Positions 34,740 to 44,233 of a stretch of DNA of 55,893 nucleotides are shown piece by piece. The translations under genes and the position numbers were made by a program. The notes under the pieces were generated by a model. The model did no database searches, was not told where the DNA came from, and was given only the letters and a program-made list of their open reading frames with translations. Source of the stretch: JANMMJ01 sp964543235 (GTDB lineage Bacteria > Pseudomonadota > Alphaproteobacteria > Rhizobiales > Aestuariivirgaceae); assembly GCA_964543235.1 (NCBI GenBank), contig CAZIXE010000023.1, positions 1-55,893 of the forward strand, in the 5' to 3' direction. Position 1 is the first letter of the stretch. Every line of letters begins with the position of its first letter.

Positions 34740-36113
34740 ATGACGCCGTACTATCTTCTGATGCTCGCGGCCCTCCTGGCAGCGGCGTATGTTGCCGGGC
34801 GTTCGCGGGCTCTGACCGCAGGAGACTCTGCCGGCCTTCCGTGGCACTCGCTCCCCGCCTATCATGGCCTGTACGCCGCCAGCGCCGTACTCGCCGCGAT
34901 GCTCACCGTCTATGTCATCGGCGCGCCGCTCGCGGCCCGCTATGTCGAATATGCGGCATTGTCGGGTTTCGACCCCGCCACACTCAGCGATTCACCCCAG
35001 CGCAGTGCCGCGTTGCGTGACATCCGGATGGTTGCATCGGGGCAGGCTGCAACGACTCCGCCGGTGCATATTGAAACGGCGGCGCGGGCGCTGAACAGTG
35101 CCCAGACGCTAACTTCCTGGCTGCTGATGGTATTCGGCGGCCTGGCGGGAGTCCTTGCACTCGTCCTGGCGCGTCACCGCATTGGACCGGAATTCCGCGC
35201 CCGCAACAACTTCGAGCTGTTTGTCAAGGTGGTCCTTTTTGCCTGTTCGGCCGTGGCCGTTCTGACCACCATCGGCATCGTGTTTTCGGTACTGTTCGAG
35301 ACCATCCGCTTCTTCGGCAAGGTCTCGCCCTTCGACTTCCTGTTCGGCCTGCAATGGTCACCGCAGACCGCGATCCGTGCCGACCAAGTCGGCTCATCGG
35401 GTGCTTTCGGTATTGTGCCGCTGGTCGCCGGCACCCTGCTGATCACCTTGATTGCCATGCTGATTGCGGGGCCGATCGGCCTACTGTCAGCCATCTTCAT
35501 GGCGGAATACGCGTCCCCCCGGCTTCGCGCCCTGGCCAAACCGGTCCTAGAGATCCTCGCCGGCATACCCACCGTGGTCCTTGGCTTCTTCGCCGCACTG
35601 ACCGTGGCACCCCTGATCCGGGGCTGGGGTGAGGCGCTGGGCCTGACCGTCGCCTCCGAGTCCGCATTGGCGGCCGGCATCGTGATGGGCATGATGATCA
35701 TTCCGTTTGTCTCTTCCCTTTCCGACGACGTCATCAACGCAGTTCCCCAGTCACTTCGTGACGGCTCCTATGCCATGGGTGCAACCCAATCGGAGACTAT
35801 CAGGAGAGTGGTTCTCCCTGCCGCCCTGCCGGGGATCGTCTCGGCCTTCATGCTCGCCATCTCGCGTGCCGTGGGCGAAACCATGATCGTGGTCATGGCA
35901 GCCGGCCTCGCCGCCAATCTGACATTCAATCCGCTCGAGGCGGTCACCACTTTTACCGTCCAAATCAAGACCATCCTGGTCGGTGACCAGGAATTCGACT
36001 CGGCCAAGACCCTGTCGGCATTCGCACTGGGTTTCGTCTTGTTCTTCTTCACCCTGGCGCTGAACTTTATCGCGTTACGGATTGTCCAAAGATATCGTGA
36101 GCAATATGAGTGA
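34740..36113 (+). CDS. pstC: Phosphate ABC transporter permease PstC
   Basis: This 457-residue inner-membrane permease is about 150 residues longer than E. coli PstC. The extra N-terminal part contains a helix near residues 1-20, one near 35-65 and one near 120-145 before the conserved permease block (from ~220, FGIVPLVAGTLLITLIAML). The EAA loop GSYAMGATQSETIRRVVLPAALPGI is present. It pairs with PstA to carry phosphate. Its stop overlaps the pstA start by 8 bases. Long PstC/PstA forms are typical of alphaproteobacteria. Confidence 0.93.
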   Translation: MTPYYLLMLAALLAAAYVAGRSRALTAGDSAGLPWHSLPAYHGLYAASAVLAAMLTVYVIGAPLAARYVEYAALSGFDPATLSDSPQRSAALRDIRMVASGQAATTPPVHIETAARALNSAQTLTSWLLMVFGGLAGVLALVLARHRIGPEFRARNNFELFVKVVLFACSAVAVLTTIGIVFSVLFETIRFFGKVSPFDFLFGLQWSPQTAIRADQVGSSGAFGIVPLVAGTLLITLIAMLIAGPIGLLSAIFMAEYASPRLRALAKPVLEILAGIPTVVLGFFAALTVAPLIRGWGEALGLTVASESALAAGIVMGMMIIPFVSSLSDDVINAVPQSLRDGSYAMGATQSETIRRVVLPAALPGIVSAFMLAISRAVGETMIVVMAAGLAANLTFNPLEAVTTFTVQIKTILVGDQEFDSAKTLSAFALGFVLFFFTLALNFIALRIVQRYREQYE

Positions 36114-37920
36114 ACTGACTGTCAGCAAACCGGCGGCACTTGTCGCTGGGCCACAGCGGCAAGCACTGATGAGGCGCCGCTATCGCGTCGAGCGCCGGTT
36201 TCGCGCCTACGGCATCGTGGCCATCGGTGTCACCGCAGTGTTCCTGGTCTTGCTCTTCATTGACATCATCAGCAAAGGTCTTCCTGCCTTCACCGAACAT
36301 CGGCTGGTGATGACCGTAACTGCCGACAAGCAGGCGCTTGATCCGAATGACACCGGTGATCCCGCTGTCATCCGTGGCGGCGACTTCGACACATTGATCC
36401 GCGATCGGCTTCGCAACCTGATGCCGGGCGTCACTTCCCGCAGTGACCGCAAACTGCTGCTTGGCTTGTTGAGCTCGGGCGCCGCCGATGATTTGCGCGC
36501 CGCCGTCGTCGGGGATCCGCGGCTGCTCGGTACCGAGGTCACGGTTCCGGTTCTTCTTTCCGATGACGCCGATCAGTATCTCAAAGGTTATCAGACCCGC
36601 ATTGTCCGCAGGGCCGGCCAGGGCACGCTGTCACTGGCTGCCGAGGGCGATGTCTTTTCCATCACCACCACGTCAGGTGAACTGCGCGAAGCCCTGGCAC
36701 GCATCAAGTCGTTTGCCTCCACCGAACTCGCCCGTGACCGGCGTGAACTGCGTTTGCTGGAGCGCCGGATCGGCGCCTTGGAGACGGATCTCAAGAGGGC
36801 TGAAGCCGCCGCTGCGACCGGCGACGCCGTGGCTGCTGCGACTCGCGACAGGCTCACTGCCGACCTTGCCAGCCTGGGTCCGAACCGCGATGCCCTGAAG
36901 GCTGCGGTTGATGAACTCGACGCAAGAGTGAAGGCTGTGACTGGCGCCGAAACCCTTAACGATCGGCTCCCAAGTCTCATCCTGGTAGCCAACGGCGGTT
37001 ACTTGCGGCTCACCGAACTCGGCGAGACAACAGCGAAAGCCGAGCCATTGCTTTCCCCCGAAACGATCAGCGAGGCTGCTGCCGGCCAGTGGAGCCTGAT
37101 TGAATTGTCGACGCCCGAGGCCGACCGCCGGACTTCGGACAAGGAGGTCGCATGGCTTGAACGCCTGCGGGCGAACGGCCAGATTGAACGCGCCTTCGCC
37201 TGGCGGTTCCTGACCTCCGGCGACTCGCGTGAGCCCGAGCTCGCCGGCATCAAGGGCGCCCTCGTCGGTTCCGTCTTGACCATGCTTGTGACCCTCACAC
37301 TGTGTCTCCCGATTGGTGTCGCGGCTGCCATTTATCTGGAGGAGTTCGCTCCACGCAACCGCTTCACCGAAGTGATCGAGATCAACATCAACAACCTCGC
37401 CGCAGTGCCCTCGATCGTCTTCGGTCTGCTCGGCCTCGCCATGTTTCTCAACTTCCTTGGCCTGCCGCGCTCCGCGCCGCTCGTTGGCGGCCTGGTGCTG
37501 GCTCTGCTCGTGCTCCCGACCATCATCATTGCCGCCCGCGCAGCACTCAAGGCGGTGCCGCCGTCAATCAAAGAAGCAGCCCTGGGCGTCGGTGCCTCCG
37601 AACAGCAGGCTATTTTCCATCATGTCCTGCCGCTTGCCATGCCGGGAATCATGACCGGGACCATTATCGGTCTGGCCCATGCGCTAGGCGAAACCGCTCC
37701 GCTGCTGATGATCGGAATGGTGGCGTTCATCGTCGACATTCCCAAGGGCATTACCGATGCCGCGACCGCTCTTCCGGTGCAGATCTATCTCTGGTCAGAC
37801 CTGCCGGAGGTCGCCTTCCAGGCCAAGACGGCGGCCGCCATCATGGTCCTGCTCGTGTTTCTGTTTGTCATGAACGCGCTCGCCATCTACCTGCGCAAGC
37901 GCTTCGAACGCCGGTGGTAG
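36106..37920 (+). CDS. pstA: Phosphate ABC transporter permease PstA, with long periplasmic insert
   Basis: This 604-residue permease is about twice the length of E. coli PstA. After a first helix (~37-55), about 320 extra residues precede the conserved permease domain (from ~384, GALVGSVLTMLVTLTLCLPIGVAA), which has an intact EAA loop KEAALGVGASEQQAIFHHVLPLAMPGI. The insert includes a long charged coiled coil (~188-285, LRLLERRIGALETDL) and should lie in the periplasm, in the manner of the DUF3333 domain known in alphaproteobacterial PstA. ATG 36106 overlaps the end of pstC; a TTG at 36082 is less likely. Confidence 0.92.
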   Translation: MSELTVSKPAALVAGPQRQALMRRRYRVERRFRAYGIVAIGVTAVFLVLLFIDIISKGLPAFTEHRLVMTVTADKQALDPNDTGDPAVIRGGDFDTLIRDRLRNLMPGVTSRSDRKLLLGLLSSGAADDLRAAVVGDPRLLGTEVTVPVLLSDDADQYLKGYQTRIVRRAGQGTLSLAAEGDVFSITTTSGELREALARIKSFASTELARDRRELRLLERRIGALETDLKRAEAAAATGDAVAAATRDRLTADLASLGPNRDALKAAVDELDARVKAVTGAETLNDRLPSLILVANGGYLRLTELGETTAKAEPLLSPETISEAAAGQWSLIELSTPEADRRTSDKEVAWLERLRANGQIERAFAWRFLTSGDSREPELAGIKGALVGSVLTMLVTLTLCLPIGVAAAIYLEEFAPRNRFTEVIEININNLAAVPSIVFGLLGLAMFLNFLGLPRSAPLVGGLVLALLVLPTIIIAARAALKAVPPSIKEAALGVGASEQQAIFHHVLPLAMPGIMTGTIIGLAHALGETAPLLMIGMVAFIVDIPKGITDAATALPVQIYLWSDLPEVAFQAKTAAAIMVLLVFLFVMNALAIYLRKRFERRW

Positions 37921-37933
37921 CGAGGGCTCCTCA

Positions 37934-38752
37934 ATGAACGAAATGGTCAACGTCACCTTGCAGACACCGGCGCCGCCGCGCATTTCGCTTGAACGCGACA
38001 TCAAGATTCACGCCAGGGATGTCAACGTCTTTTATGGCGACAAGCACGCCATCCATAACCTTTCGATCGATATCCCTGATCGGGCGGTTTCTGCATTCAT
38101 CGGCCCGTCTGGTTGTGGCAAGTCGACGTTTCTGCGCGCCATAAACCGCATGAACGATACGATTCCGAGCTGTCGGGTTACGGGCGAAATCCTGATCGAC
38201 GGCAGAAACATCTATGACCGCGACCTCGACGTGGTCCAGCTCCGCGCCCGTGTCGGCATGGTGTTTCAGAAGCCCAATCCGTTCCCCAAGTCGATCTTTG
38301 AGAACGTTGCTTACGGGCCTCGCATCCACGGTCTTGCCAGGAACAAGACCGAACTCGAAGAGATCGTGGAGAGCAGTCTCAAGAAGGCAGGCCTCTTCGA
38401 GGAGGTGAAGGATCGCCTCCAGCACCCGGGAACGGGCCTGTCGGGCGGTCAGCAGCAGCGCCTCTGCATCGCCCGGGCGATTGCGGTCAATCCCGAGGTG
38501 ATCCTCATGGATGAACCCTGCTCGGCTCTCGACCCGATTGCCACGGCACGCATCGAGGAACTGATAGACGAACTGAAGCAGAACTACTGCATCGTCATCG
38601 TCACGCACTCCATGCAACAGGCTGCCCGCGTGTCTCAACTTACCGCCTTCTTCCATTTGGGAGTTCTGGTCGAGGTGGGCGACACCGACGAGATCTTCAC
38701 CTCGCCTCAGGACAAACGCACCCAGGACTATATCACCGGCCGCTTCGGCTGA
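37934..38752 (+). CDS. pstB: Phosphate ABC transporter ATPase PstB
   Basis: This 272-residue ATPase of the Pst importer has Walker A GPSGCGKST, the PstB-specific NRMND segment, QKPNPFPKSIFENVAYG, the signature LSGGQQQRLCIARA, Walker B ILMDEPCSALDP and the H-loop VTHSMQQAARVS, all intact. It hydrolyses ATP on the cytoplasmic face to drive PstCA. It lies 13 bases after pstA. It is thought to relay transport status to PhoR through PhoU. Confidence 0.97.
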   Translation: MNEMVNVTLQTPAPPRISLERDIKIHARDVNVFYGDKHAIHNLSIDIPDRAVSAFIGPSGCGKSTFLRAINRMNDTIPSCRVTGEILIDGRNIYDRDLDVVQLRARVGMVFQKPNPFPKSIFENVAYGPRIHGLARNKTELEEIVESSLKKAGLFEEVKDRLQHPGTGLSGGQQQRLCIARAIAVNPEVILMDEPCSALDPIATARIEELIDELKQNYCIVIVTHSMQQAARVSQLTAFFHLGVLVEVGDTDEIFTSPQDKRTQDYITGRFG

Positions 38753-38769
38753 CGGTAACGGAGATTGAA

Positions 38770-39486
38770 ATGAGCAATCATATCGTCAAGGCCTATGACG
38801 AGGACCTGGCCAGCCTGAAGACCATGTTGGCGCAAATGGGCGGGCTGGCGGAAGACCAGCTGGCCAATGCCTTGCGGGCTCTGGTCAAACGCGATACGCG
38901 CCTCGCTGACAAGGTTATCCAGGGTGACGAGAAGATTGACGCTCTCGAGCTGGCGGTCGAGGAAAAGGCGATCCAGACCATTGCCCGGCGCCAGCCCATG
39001 GCCAGGGATCTTCGCGAGATCATTGTGGCAATCCGCGTCTCCTCGGATCTTGAGCGCATCGGCGATCTCGCCAAGAACCTTGCCAAGCGTGCCCACGCCA
39101 TCTCCGACGTGTTGCCGCGCAAGCTCGTCGTCGGCATGACCCGCATGGGGGAATTGTCCCTGGCCCAGCTCAAGAGTGTGCTCGATGCCTATGGCGCCCG
39201 CGATGCCGAGCGCGCGATGGAAGTCTGGCAGCATGATGAGGATATCGACGCCCTCTACAACTCCGTCTTCCGCGAGCTTCTCACTTACATGATGGAAGAT
39301 CCCCGAATGATCGGCGTCTGCACCCATCTTCTCTTCGCCACCAAGAATGTCGAACGGATCGGCGACCACAGCACCAACATTGCCGAAAACATCTACTATC
39401 TGGTGCACGGCAAGCCCCTGCGCGACGAGCGGCCGAAAAAAGACAATACCAGTACAATGACGTTCGAGGTTCCAGGTAAGTCATGA
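38770..39486 (+). CDS. phoU: Phosphate signalling protein PhoU
   Basis: This 238-residue protein is made of two homologous three-helix PhoU domains, each with metal-binding E/DxxxD motifs (DLERIGDLAKNLAKRAH near 96-112 and NVERIGDHSTNIAENIYYL near 193-211). It represses the Pho response when phosphate is plentiful by linking PstB and PhoR. A ribosome site GGAGATTG precedes the ATG. Its stop overlaps the phoB start (ATGA), so PhoU and PhoB are made together. Confidence 0.95.
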   Translation: MSNHIVKAYDEDLASLKTMLAQMGGLAEDQLANALRALVKRDTRLADKVIQGDEKIDALELAVEEKAIQTIARRQPMARDLREIIVAIRVSSDLERIGDLAKNLAKRAHAISDVLPRKLVVGMTRMGELSLAQLKSVLDAYGARDAERAMEVWQHDEDIDALYNSVFRELLTYMMEDPRMIGVCTHLLFATKNVERIGDHSTNIAENIYYLVHGKPLRDERPKKDNTSTMTFEVPGKS

Positions 39487-40181
39487 GTGCATCGATTCTC
39501 ATTGTTGAGGATGAGGAGCCCATCCAGATCCTCCTGTCCTACAATTTTGAGGCGGAGGGATTTCGCACGAGAGCAGCGGCGGCGGGTGAAGATGTACCGC
39601 GGCTCATCGCCGAGGAGCGGCCGGACCTGATCGTACTGGACTGGATGCTGCCGGGCATATCGGGGATTGAAGTCTGCCGCCTGCTCCGCGCCAAGCCTGA
39701 AACCCGCGACATCCCGATCGTCATGCTCACGGCCCGCGGCGAGGAAGCCGAGCGCGTGCGCGGTCTGGCAACCGGCGCCGACGATTACATGGTGAAGCCC
39801 TTTTCCGTGCCGGAACTCCTGGCCCGCGTGCGCACCATTCTGCGCCGCGCCAATCCGGATGCCGTTGCAGAACAACTCAAGGCGGGCGACATTTCACTTG
39901 ATCGCCGTACCCGCCGCGTGACCCGCAGTTCGCGCGACATCAACTTGTCACCGACCGAGTTCCGCTTGCTGGAGCACCTGATGCAGAACCCCGGTCGCGT
40001 CTACAGTCGCGGCCAACTGCTGGATGCCGTATGGGGCCGCGACGTTTATGTTGACGAGCGGACGGTTGACGTCCATGTCGGCCGCTTGCGCAAGGCGGTC
40101 AGCCGCGGCCGCGAGGCCGATCCCATTCGCACCGTGCGCGGCATGGGCTATTCCTTTGACGAGCGCTTTGGCCGCCATTGA
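39483..40181 (+). CDS. phoB: Phosphate response regulator PhoB
   Basis: This 232-residue OmpR/PhoB-family response regulator has receiver-domain acidic residues at D10-E12, phospho-acceptor D53 (VLDWMLPG), the switch Thr in MLTARGEE and Lys in DDYMVKPF. The C-terminal winged helix ends with VDVHVGRLRKAVSRG...IRTVRGMGYSFD. It activates pst and other phosphate-starvation genes by binding Pho boxes, such as the candidate before pstS. It is the last gene of the cluster and converges with the DSD1-type gene. Confidence 0.96.
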   Translation: MSASILIVEDEEPIQILLSYNFEAEGFRTRAAAAGEDVPRLIAEERPDLIVLDWMLPGISGIEVCRLLRAKPETRDIPIVMLTARGEEAERVRGLATGADDYMVKPFSVPELLARVRTILRRANPDAVAEQLKAGDISLDRRTRRVTRSSRDINLSPTEFRLLEHLMQNPGRVYSRGQLLDAVWGRDVYVDERTVDVHVGRLRKAVSRGREADPIRTVRGMGYSFDERFGRH

Positions 40182-40223
40182 CCAGCCTTGCGGCCTCCGG
40201 GCGAAGTTCCGTTCGTCCTGACG

Positions 40224-41321
40224 CTACTGCACCCTGCCGCGGGCATCCACCTTGACGGCACCGATCACTTCGCGGCCGCGCACCAGCACCACCTTGTCGA
40301 ACAGGTTGCTGACCGGGCACACGTGATTGGGAAGTACCCGGACCAGGTCGCCCACGGACGGCCGGTTCACCGCTTGCGAAAGATCGACGTGACCATGTTC
40401 CTCGCTGATGTCGGCTACCGCCGCTCCATCAGCCTCGGCTACCGTACCATAGCCGGTCATCCCCAGGAGATCGCTCGTCAAGGCCTTTGACCCGGCGTCG
40501 ATGATCGCGCGGCTCTCGGTCGGCCGGCTGACCACGGTCGCAAGCACGTGCAAGGCGCAGTCTTCGGGCGCGCATCTTTGTCGATGCACCAGCGAGCGGT
40601 CGCAATACACATAAGTGCCGGCACGATACTCGGTTATCCCCTCGAGGCCATCGTCGATCCACATGTCGGGCGTGCCTCCGGTCGAGACCACCTCGGTCTC
40701 GAGGCCGGAACGGGCGGCAAGCTCACGCGCCTCCTCCAGGAAGGCCGCCGTTTCTGTTCGTGTTCCGGCCTTGGGATAGACCATCAATCCGCCGTAGCGC
40801 AGGCCGGGAGTCTTGCTGATGACTTGAGCCATTGCCGCGGCGGCGGCCGGCGTTTGCACGCCGTTCCGGTGGGCCCCGGTGTCACATTCCACCAGGACTG
40901 GGAGGTCCCGCCCGGCCTGCCGTGCCACAAGGCCGAGACCTTCCACGACTGTCGCATTGTCGGCAACCACCGCAATGTCGGTACGCTGCGCCAGCGTTGC
41001 GAGCCGCTCGAGCTTGTGCCGCCCGACAATGTTGAACGTGAGCAGCATATCGCGAAGTCCCGCGCCGGCCATGACTTCGGCCTCGCCCAGTTTCTGTACG
41101 GTGATACCCTTCGCACCCAGCGCCAGCTGGTATTTGGCGAGCGGTACCAGCTTGTGCGTCTTGATGTGCGGGCGATTGGCAATTCCAGCCGCATTGCAGC
41201 GGGCCTGCCAGCGCGCGAGATTGCGCTCGAGCACGTCAATGTCAATGATCGGCACTGGCGTTTCCAGATCTTCAAATTCTTGACCGACGGGTTCGATCGC
41301 GCAGAAGTCGATGAATGCCAT
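40224..41321 (-). CDS. DSD1-family PLP enzyme (D-serine dehydratase / D-threonine aldolase type)
   Basis: This 365-residue fold-type III (alanine-racemase-like) PLP enzyme has a cofactor lysine K54 in RPHIKTHK and a C-terminal metal site including His333 and Cys335 (PNHVCPVSNL), as in eukaryotic-type D-serine dehydratase, D-threonine aldolase and D-threo-3-hydroxyaspartate dehydratase. It acts on a D-beta-hydroxy amino acid, by dehydration or by aldol cleavage. It is the last gene of the ROK/sugar-type ABC operon, five bases after the SDR gene, which suggests the imported compound feeds an amino acid or amino-sugar route. The exact substrate is open. Confidence 0.85.
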   Translation of the reverse strand: MAFIDFCAIEPVGQEFEDLETPVPIIDIDVLERNLARWQARCNAAGIANRPHIKTHKLVPLAKYQLALGAKGITVQKLGEAEVMAGAGLRDMLLTFNIVGRHKLERLATLAQRTDIAVVADNATVVEGLGLVARQAGRDLPVLVECDTGAHRNGVQTPAAAAAMAQVISKTPGLRYGGLMVYPKAGTRTETAAFLEEARELAARSGLETEVVSTGGTPDMWIDDGLEGITEYRAGTYVYCDRSLVHRQRCAPEDCALHVLATVVSRPTESRAIIDAGSKALTSDLLGMTGYGTVAEADGAAVADISEEHGHVDLSQAVNRPSVGDLVRVLPNHVCPVSNLFDKVVLVRGREVIGAVKVDARGRVQ

Positions 41322-41326
41322 GGGGT

Positions 41327-42097
41327 TCAGTCCGGGTTGAGCCTGAAGTCTTTGCCCTCGGGCAGGGTTTGGCCGCCATCCACGATGATGGTGGTGCCGG
41401 TGATGTATGATGCTTCGTCCGAGGCAAGGAACAGCACGGCATTGGCGATATCCCGCGGCGTGCCCAGGCGGCCAAGCGGCACTGCTTCCTCCATCGAGCG
41501 GATGAATTCGGCGCTCCTGTGCATCTTCATGCCCTCGGTGAGGACATTGCCCGGCTCGACCCCGTTAACCGTGATGCCGTAGCCGGAGAATTCGAGGGCC
41601 GCCGCCTTGATGAAGCCGTTGATGCCGGCCTTGGTGGCCGCATAATGCCCATGCCCCGGGCTGGTTACGCGGGGACCGGTGATCGAAGAGGTGAAGACCA
41701 TGCGGCCCGCGCGCTGTTTCTTCATGATCGCAAAGGCAGCGCGGGCTGCGAGAAAGGTGCCTTTCAGGTTCACTGCCATGACCCTGTCCCATTCCTCGGG
41801 CTCGGTGTCCTCGATCAGTGTCCAGGGATAGATCCCGGCATTCTGCACCAGGATATGGAGCCCGCCATACGCGGCGAAGGTCTTCCCCACCGCGCCCTCG
41901 GCATCTTCCGATCGCGAGATATCGGCCTCAATGAAATGGCATCCCAGCCGCCCCGCGGTACGCTGGCCGGCAGTGGCATCTGTATCGGCGATGACCACAC
42001 TCGCGCCTTCCTCGACGAAGCGTTCGGCGATTCCCTCGCCTATGCCGCGGGCCGCACCGACCACGAGCGCCACGCGGTTCTGGAGGCGGCCGGTCAT
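41327..42097 (-). CDS. SDR-family oxidoreductase
   Basis: This 256-residue short-chain dehydrogenase/reductase has the NAD(P) glycine motif GAARGIG at 14-20, NAG at ~86-88, catalytic Ser138, Tyr152 and Lys156 (HYAATKAG), and a C-terminal GTTIIVDGGQTLPEG. It oxidises or reduces a hydroxyl/keto group on a small molecule. ATG at 42097 forms an ATGA overlap with the upstream permease gene, tying it to the transporter's substrate. A longer reading runs back into the permease gene and is wrong. The substrate may be a sugar, polyol or beta-hydroxy acid. Confidence 0.9.
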   Translation of the reverse strand: MTGRLQNRVALVVGAARGIGEGIAERFVEEGASVVIADTDATAGQRTAGRLGCHFIEADISRSEDAEGAVGKTFAAYGGLHILVQNAGIYPWTLIEDTEPEEWDRVMAVNLKGTFLAARAAFAIMKKQRAGRMVFTSSITGPRVTSPGHGHYAATKAGINGFIKAAALEFSGYGITVNGVEPGNVLTEGMKMHRSAEFIRSMEEAVPLGRLGTPRDIANAVLFLASDEASYITGTTIIVDGGQTLPEGKDFRLNPD

Positions 42098-43089
42098 GCC
42101 AGCCTCTGGCGGATCTGGAGCTTCACGGTATCGAGCAACACCGCCGCCAGTACCAGCGCGCCGAGGATCACTTGCGTGTAGTGCGCCGGCAGGCCCATCA
42201 GGTTGATGGCGGTGTGGATCGATGACAGCAGGAGAACGCCGGCATAGACGCCCGGGAGGCGGCCGACGCCACCCTTGAGGCTGACGCCGCCGATCACCAC
42301 GGCGGCAAACGCGTTGAAGAGCATGCCAGTGCCGAGATTGGCAGTGGCACCCGAAGTACGGATTGCCAAGAGCCATCCTGCGAGCCCGGCAATGGCGCCC
42401 GCCATCACGAAGGTGGTGACGACCATGCGATCGACCTTGATGCCGGCCCTGAATGTGGCCACCGAATTGCCGCCGATCATGGTGACATGGCGGCCAAACG
42501 GTGTTTTCGCCATGATGAAGCTGAACAGCGCAAAGCATGCAATGGCAATCCAGGCGATGAGGGGGATGTATCCCACTGTTTCAATGCCGATGATACGCAG
42601 TGAGGAATTGAGATCCTGCGCCGAGCGACCACCCGAAATGGCAACGACGAGTCCGCGTACCCAGATATAGGCTGCCAGTGTCACGATGAACGCATTCATC
42701 TTGAGCCGCACGACCAGCCAGCCGCTCATCACACCGATCGCCGCCCCCACAGCCATGGATAGAAGCAGCGACACGGGAATCACCAGCCACTCGGGTGTCA
42801 GGCTGTAGCCAAGTCCGATGCCGCGGCTGCAAAACAGGATGCCGGTGATCATCGCCGCGAGCGCTGCTACCGACTCGACCGACAGGTCCATGTTGCCGGC
42901 GATGATCACGATGGCCAGCCCGATCGCCATGACACCCACGAAGGTCGACTGCTCGACGATGTTGGCGAAAATGCCGATCTGGAAGAAGTTCGGCACGGCC
43001 ATGGAGAAGATCGCGAGTACGATGGCGAGCATGAACCATACTAGATTGTCCAGAACGAACTCGATGGTGGCACGCTGTCGGGAGCTCAT
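42094..43089 (-). CDS. Sugar-type ABC permease, RbsC family (operon 1)
   Basis: This 331-residue inner-membrane permease of the ribose/xylose/autoinducer-2 group has about eight to ten helices. NMDLSVESVAALAAMITG near residue 68 and the C-terminal NLGTGMLFNAFAAVVIGGVSLKGGVGRLPG loop are family hallmarks. I choose ATG 43089 because a strong stem-loop (43119-43144) would block ribosome access to the ATG at 43113. It forms a homodimeric channel served by the ATPase at 44234. Its substrate is probably a monosaccharide or polyol. Confidence 0.85.
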   Translation of the reverse strand: MSSRQRATIEFVLDNLVWFMLAIVLAIFSMAVPNFFQIGIFANIVEQSTFVGVMAIGLAIVIIAGNMDLSVESVAALAAMITGILFCSRGIGLGYSLTPEWLVIPVSLLLSMAVGAAIGVMSGWLVVRLKMNAFIVTLAAYIWVRGLVVAISGGRSAQDLNSSLRIIGIETVGYIPLIAWIAIACFALFSFIMAKTPFGRHVTMIGGNSVATFRAGIKVDRMVVTTFVMAGAIAGLAGWLLAIRTSGATANLGTGMLFNAFAAVVIGGVSLKGGVGRLPGVYAGVLLLSSIHTAINLMGLPAHYTQVILGALVLAAVLLDTVKLQIRQRLA

Positions 43090-43118
43090 CAGCAGATTTC
43101 CGGAATTGAACATTTGGA

Positions 43119-43144
43119 CCCGGGCCAAGGGAGACCGGCCCGGG
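43119..43144 (-). repeat. Stem-loop between binding protein and permease (operon 1)
   Basis: A perfect 8-base stem (CCCGGGCC at 43119-43126 with 43137-43144) and a 10-base loop lie just past the binding-protein stop on the minus strand. The stem ends five bases before a possible permease ATG at 43113, so it either hides that start or marks the later ATG at 43089 as real. Confidence 0.6.
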
Positions 43145-43159
43145 CCCTTGCGAAAGCGC

Positions 43160-44206
43160 TTATTCCACCGGCTTGATCGGGTCGGTCGGCGCCTTCAGAT
43201 TGCCCCAGAAACGCGGCTCATCGACATTGTCCTTGGTGATCGCGGCGCCAGGGATCTTGATGTTGGGTCCCCAGGCCTCGATGGTGAGTGTCGACTCGAG
43301 GCCGAGCACTGTGTAGGTCCCGGGCTTGATCTCCTGCTTGTTCACCACCTTGTCGGCAAACATCGCGATGGCTGCGGCCTGGGCGTAGAGTGGTTGCTCG
43401 ACCTCGACGTTGAGCCAACCTTTGCGGATAAGATCGAGACCGACGGGAGCGCCGTTTGACGACATCATCATGACGTCGCCGGGCTTCTTGCCCTTAGCCT
43501 CGAGAGCCGCAACGGCCGCCACAGAAAGATGGGCCGCATGGAGGAAGATCAGGTCGATATCCGGGTTGGCAACGATCTGGTCATTCACGATCGTACCAGC
43601 GTTGTCGGGAGCCCACTGCATGGCCGGAAGCGAGATGATCTGGGCATCCGGGAAGTCCTTCATCTTCTCCTCGAAACCTTTCTGGATATCGAGCGTGTAG
43701 GGATCGCCTGGATCACCGAGGACCTGAAGAATCTTGCCCTTCACTGCGCCGTTCTTCTCGGTGAGCAGGCGCTGAACCTCCCCGGCCGCGACATGACCGA
43801 TCTCGACGGTGCCGGCTACGGAGGTGAAATCGCTCATCGTGGAGGTAATCTGGCGGTCGAACTGCATTACCGGAATACCCGCCGCGCGCGCCTTCTCGAT
43901 CGACGGCTGCAGGGCGTTGAAGTCCACCGCGGCGAGAATGATCGCCGCCGGTTTCTGCAGAATCGTGTCGTTCATCTGGCTCTGCTGCAGATCGGTCTTG
44001 TTGTCGGCATTGAGGGTGACAACCTCATAACCGACGTCGCCGAGGAATTTGGTCAGCGAACTGACCGACTCCGTCTGGAATTCATCCAGCAGCGTCGGCA
44101 CCATGTAGTAGATCTTGCCCTTCGTTTGGGCGAAGCCCGGTGAGGCGGGGCCCATGGCGGTGAGGGCCACAGAGCCGGCCAGCAGCAGTCTGCGCATGCG
44201 GTTCAT
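43160..44206 (-). CDS. Sugar-type ABC substrate-binding protein (operon 1)
   Basis: This 348-residue periplasmic binding protein of the RbsB/LacI-like type has a Sec signal spanning ~1-26 (LLLAGSVALTAMGPASPGFAQ). Typical segments are LNADNKTDLQQSQMNDTILQKPAAIIL, FDRQI and MMMSSNGAPVGLDLIRKGWLNVEVEQP. It delivers its ligand to the RbsC-type permease encoded next. It lies 27 bases after the ATPase gene and is followed by a stem-loop. The ligand cannot be read from the sequence. Confidence 0.9.
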   Translation of the reverse strand: MNRMRRLLLAGSVALTAMGPASPGFAQTKGKIYYMVPTLLDEFQTESVSSLTKFLGDVGYEVVTLNADNKTDLQQSQMNDTILQKPAAIILAAVDFNALQPSIEKARAAGIPVMQFDRQITSTMSDFTSVAGTVEIGHVAAGEVQRLLTEKNGAVKGKILQVLGDPGDPYTLDIQKGFEEKMKDFPDAQIISLPAMQWAPDNAGTIVNDQIVANPDIDLIFLHAAHLSVAAVAALEAKGKKPGDVMMMSSNGAPVGLDLIRKGWLNVEVEQPLYAQAAAIAMFADKVVNKQEIKPGTYTVLGLESTLTIEAWGPNIKIPGAAITKDNVDEPRFWGNLKAPTDPIKPVE

Positions 44207-44233
44207 TCGACGTCTCCTTCTTCGTTTGGGGAA

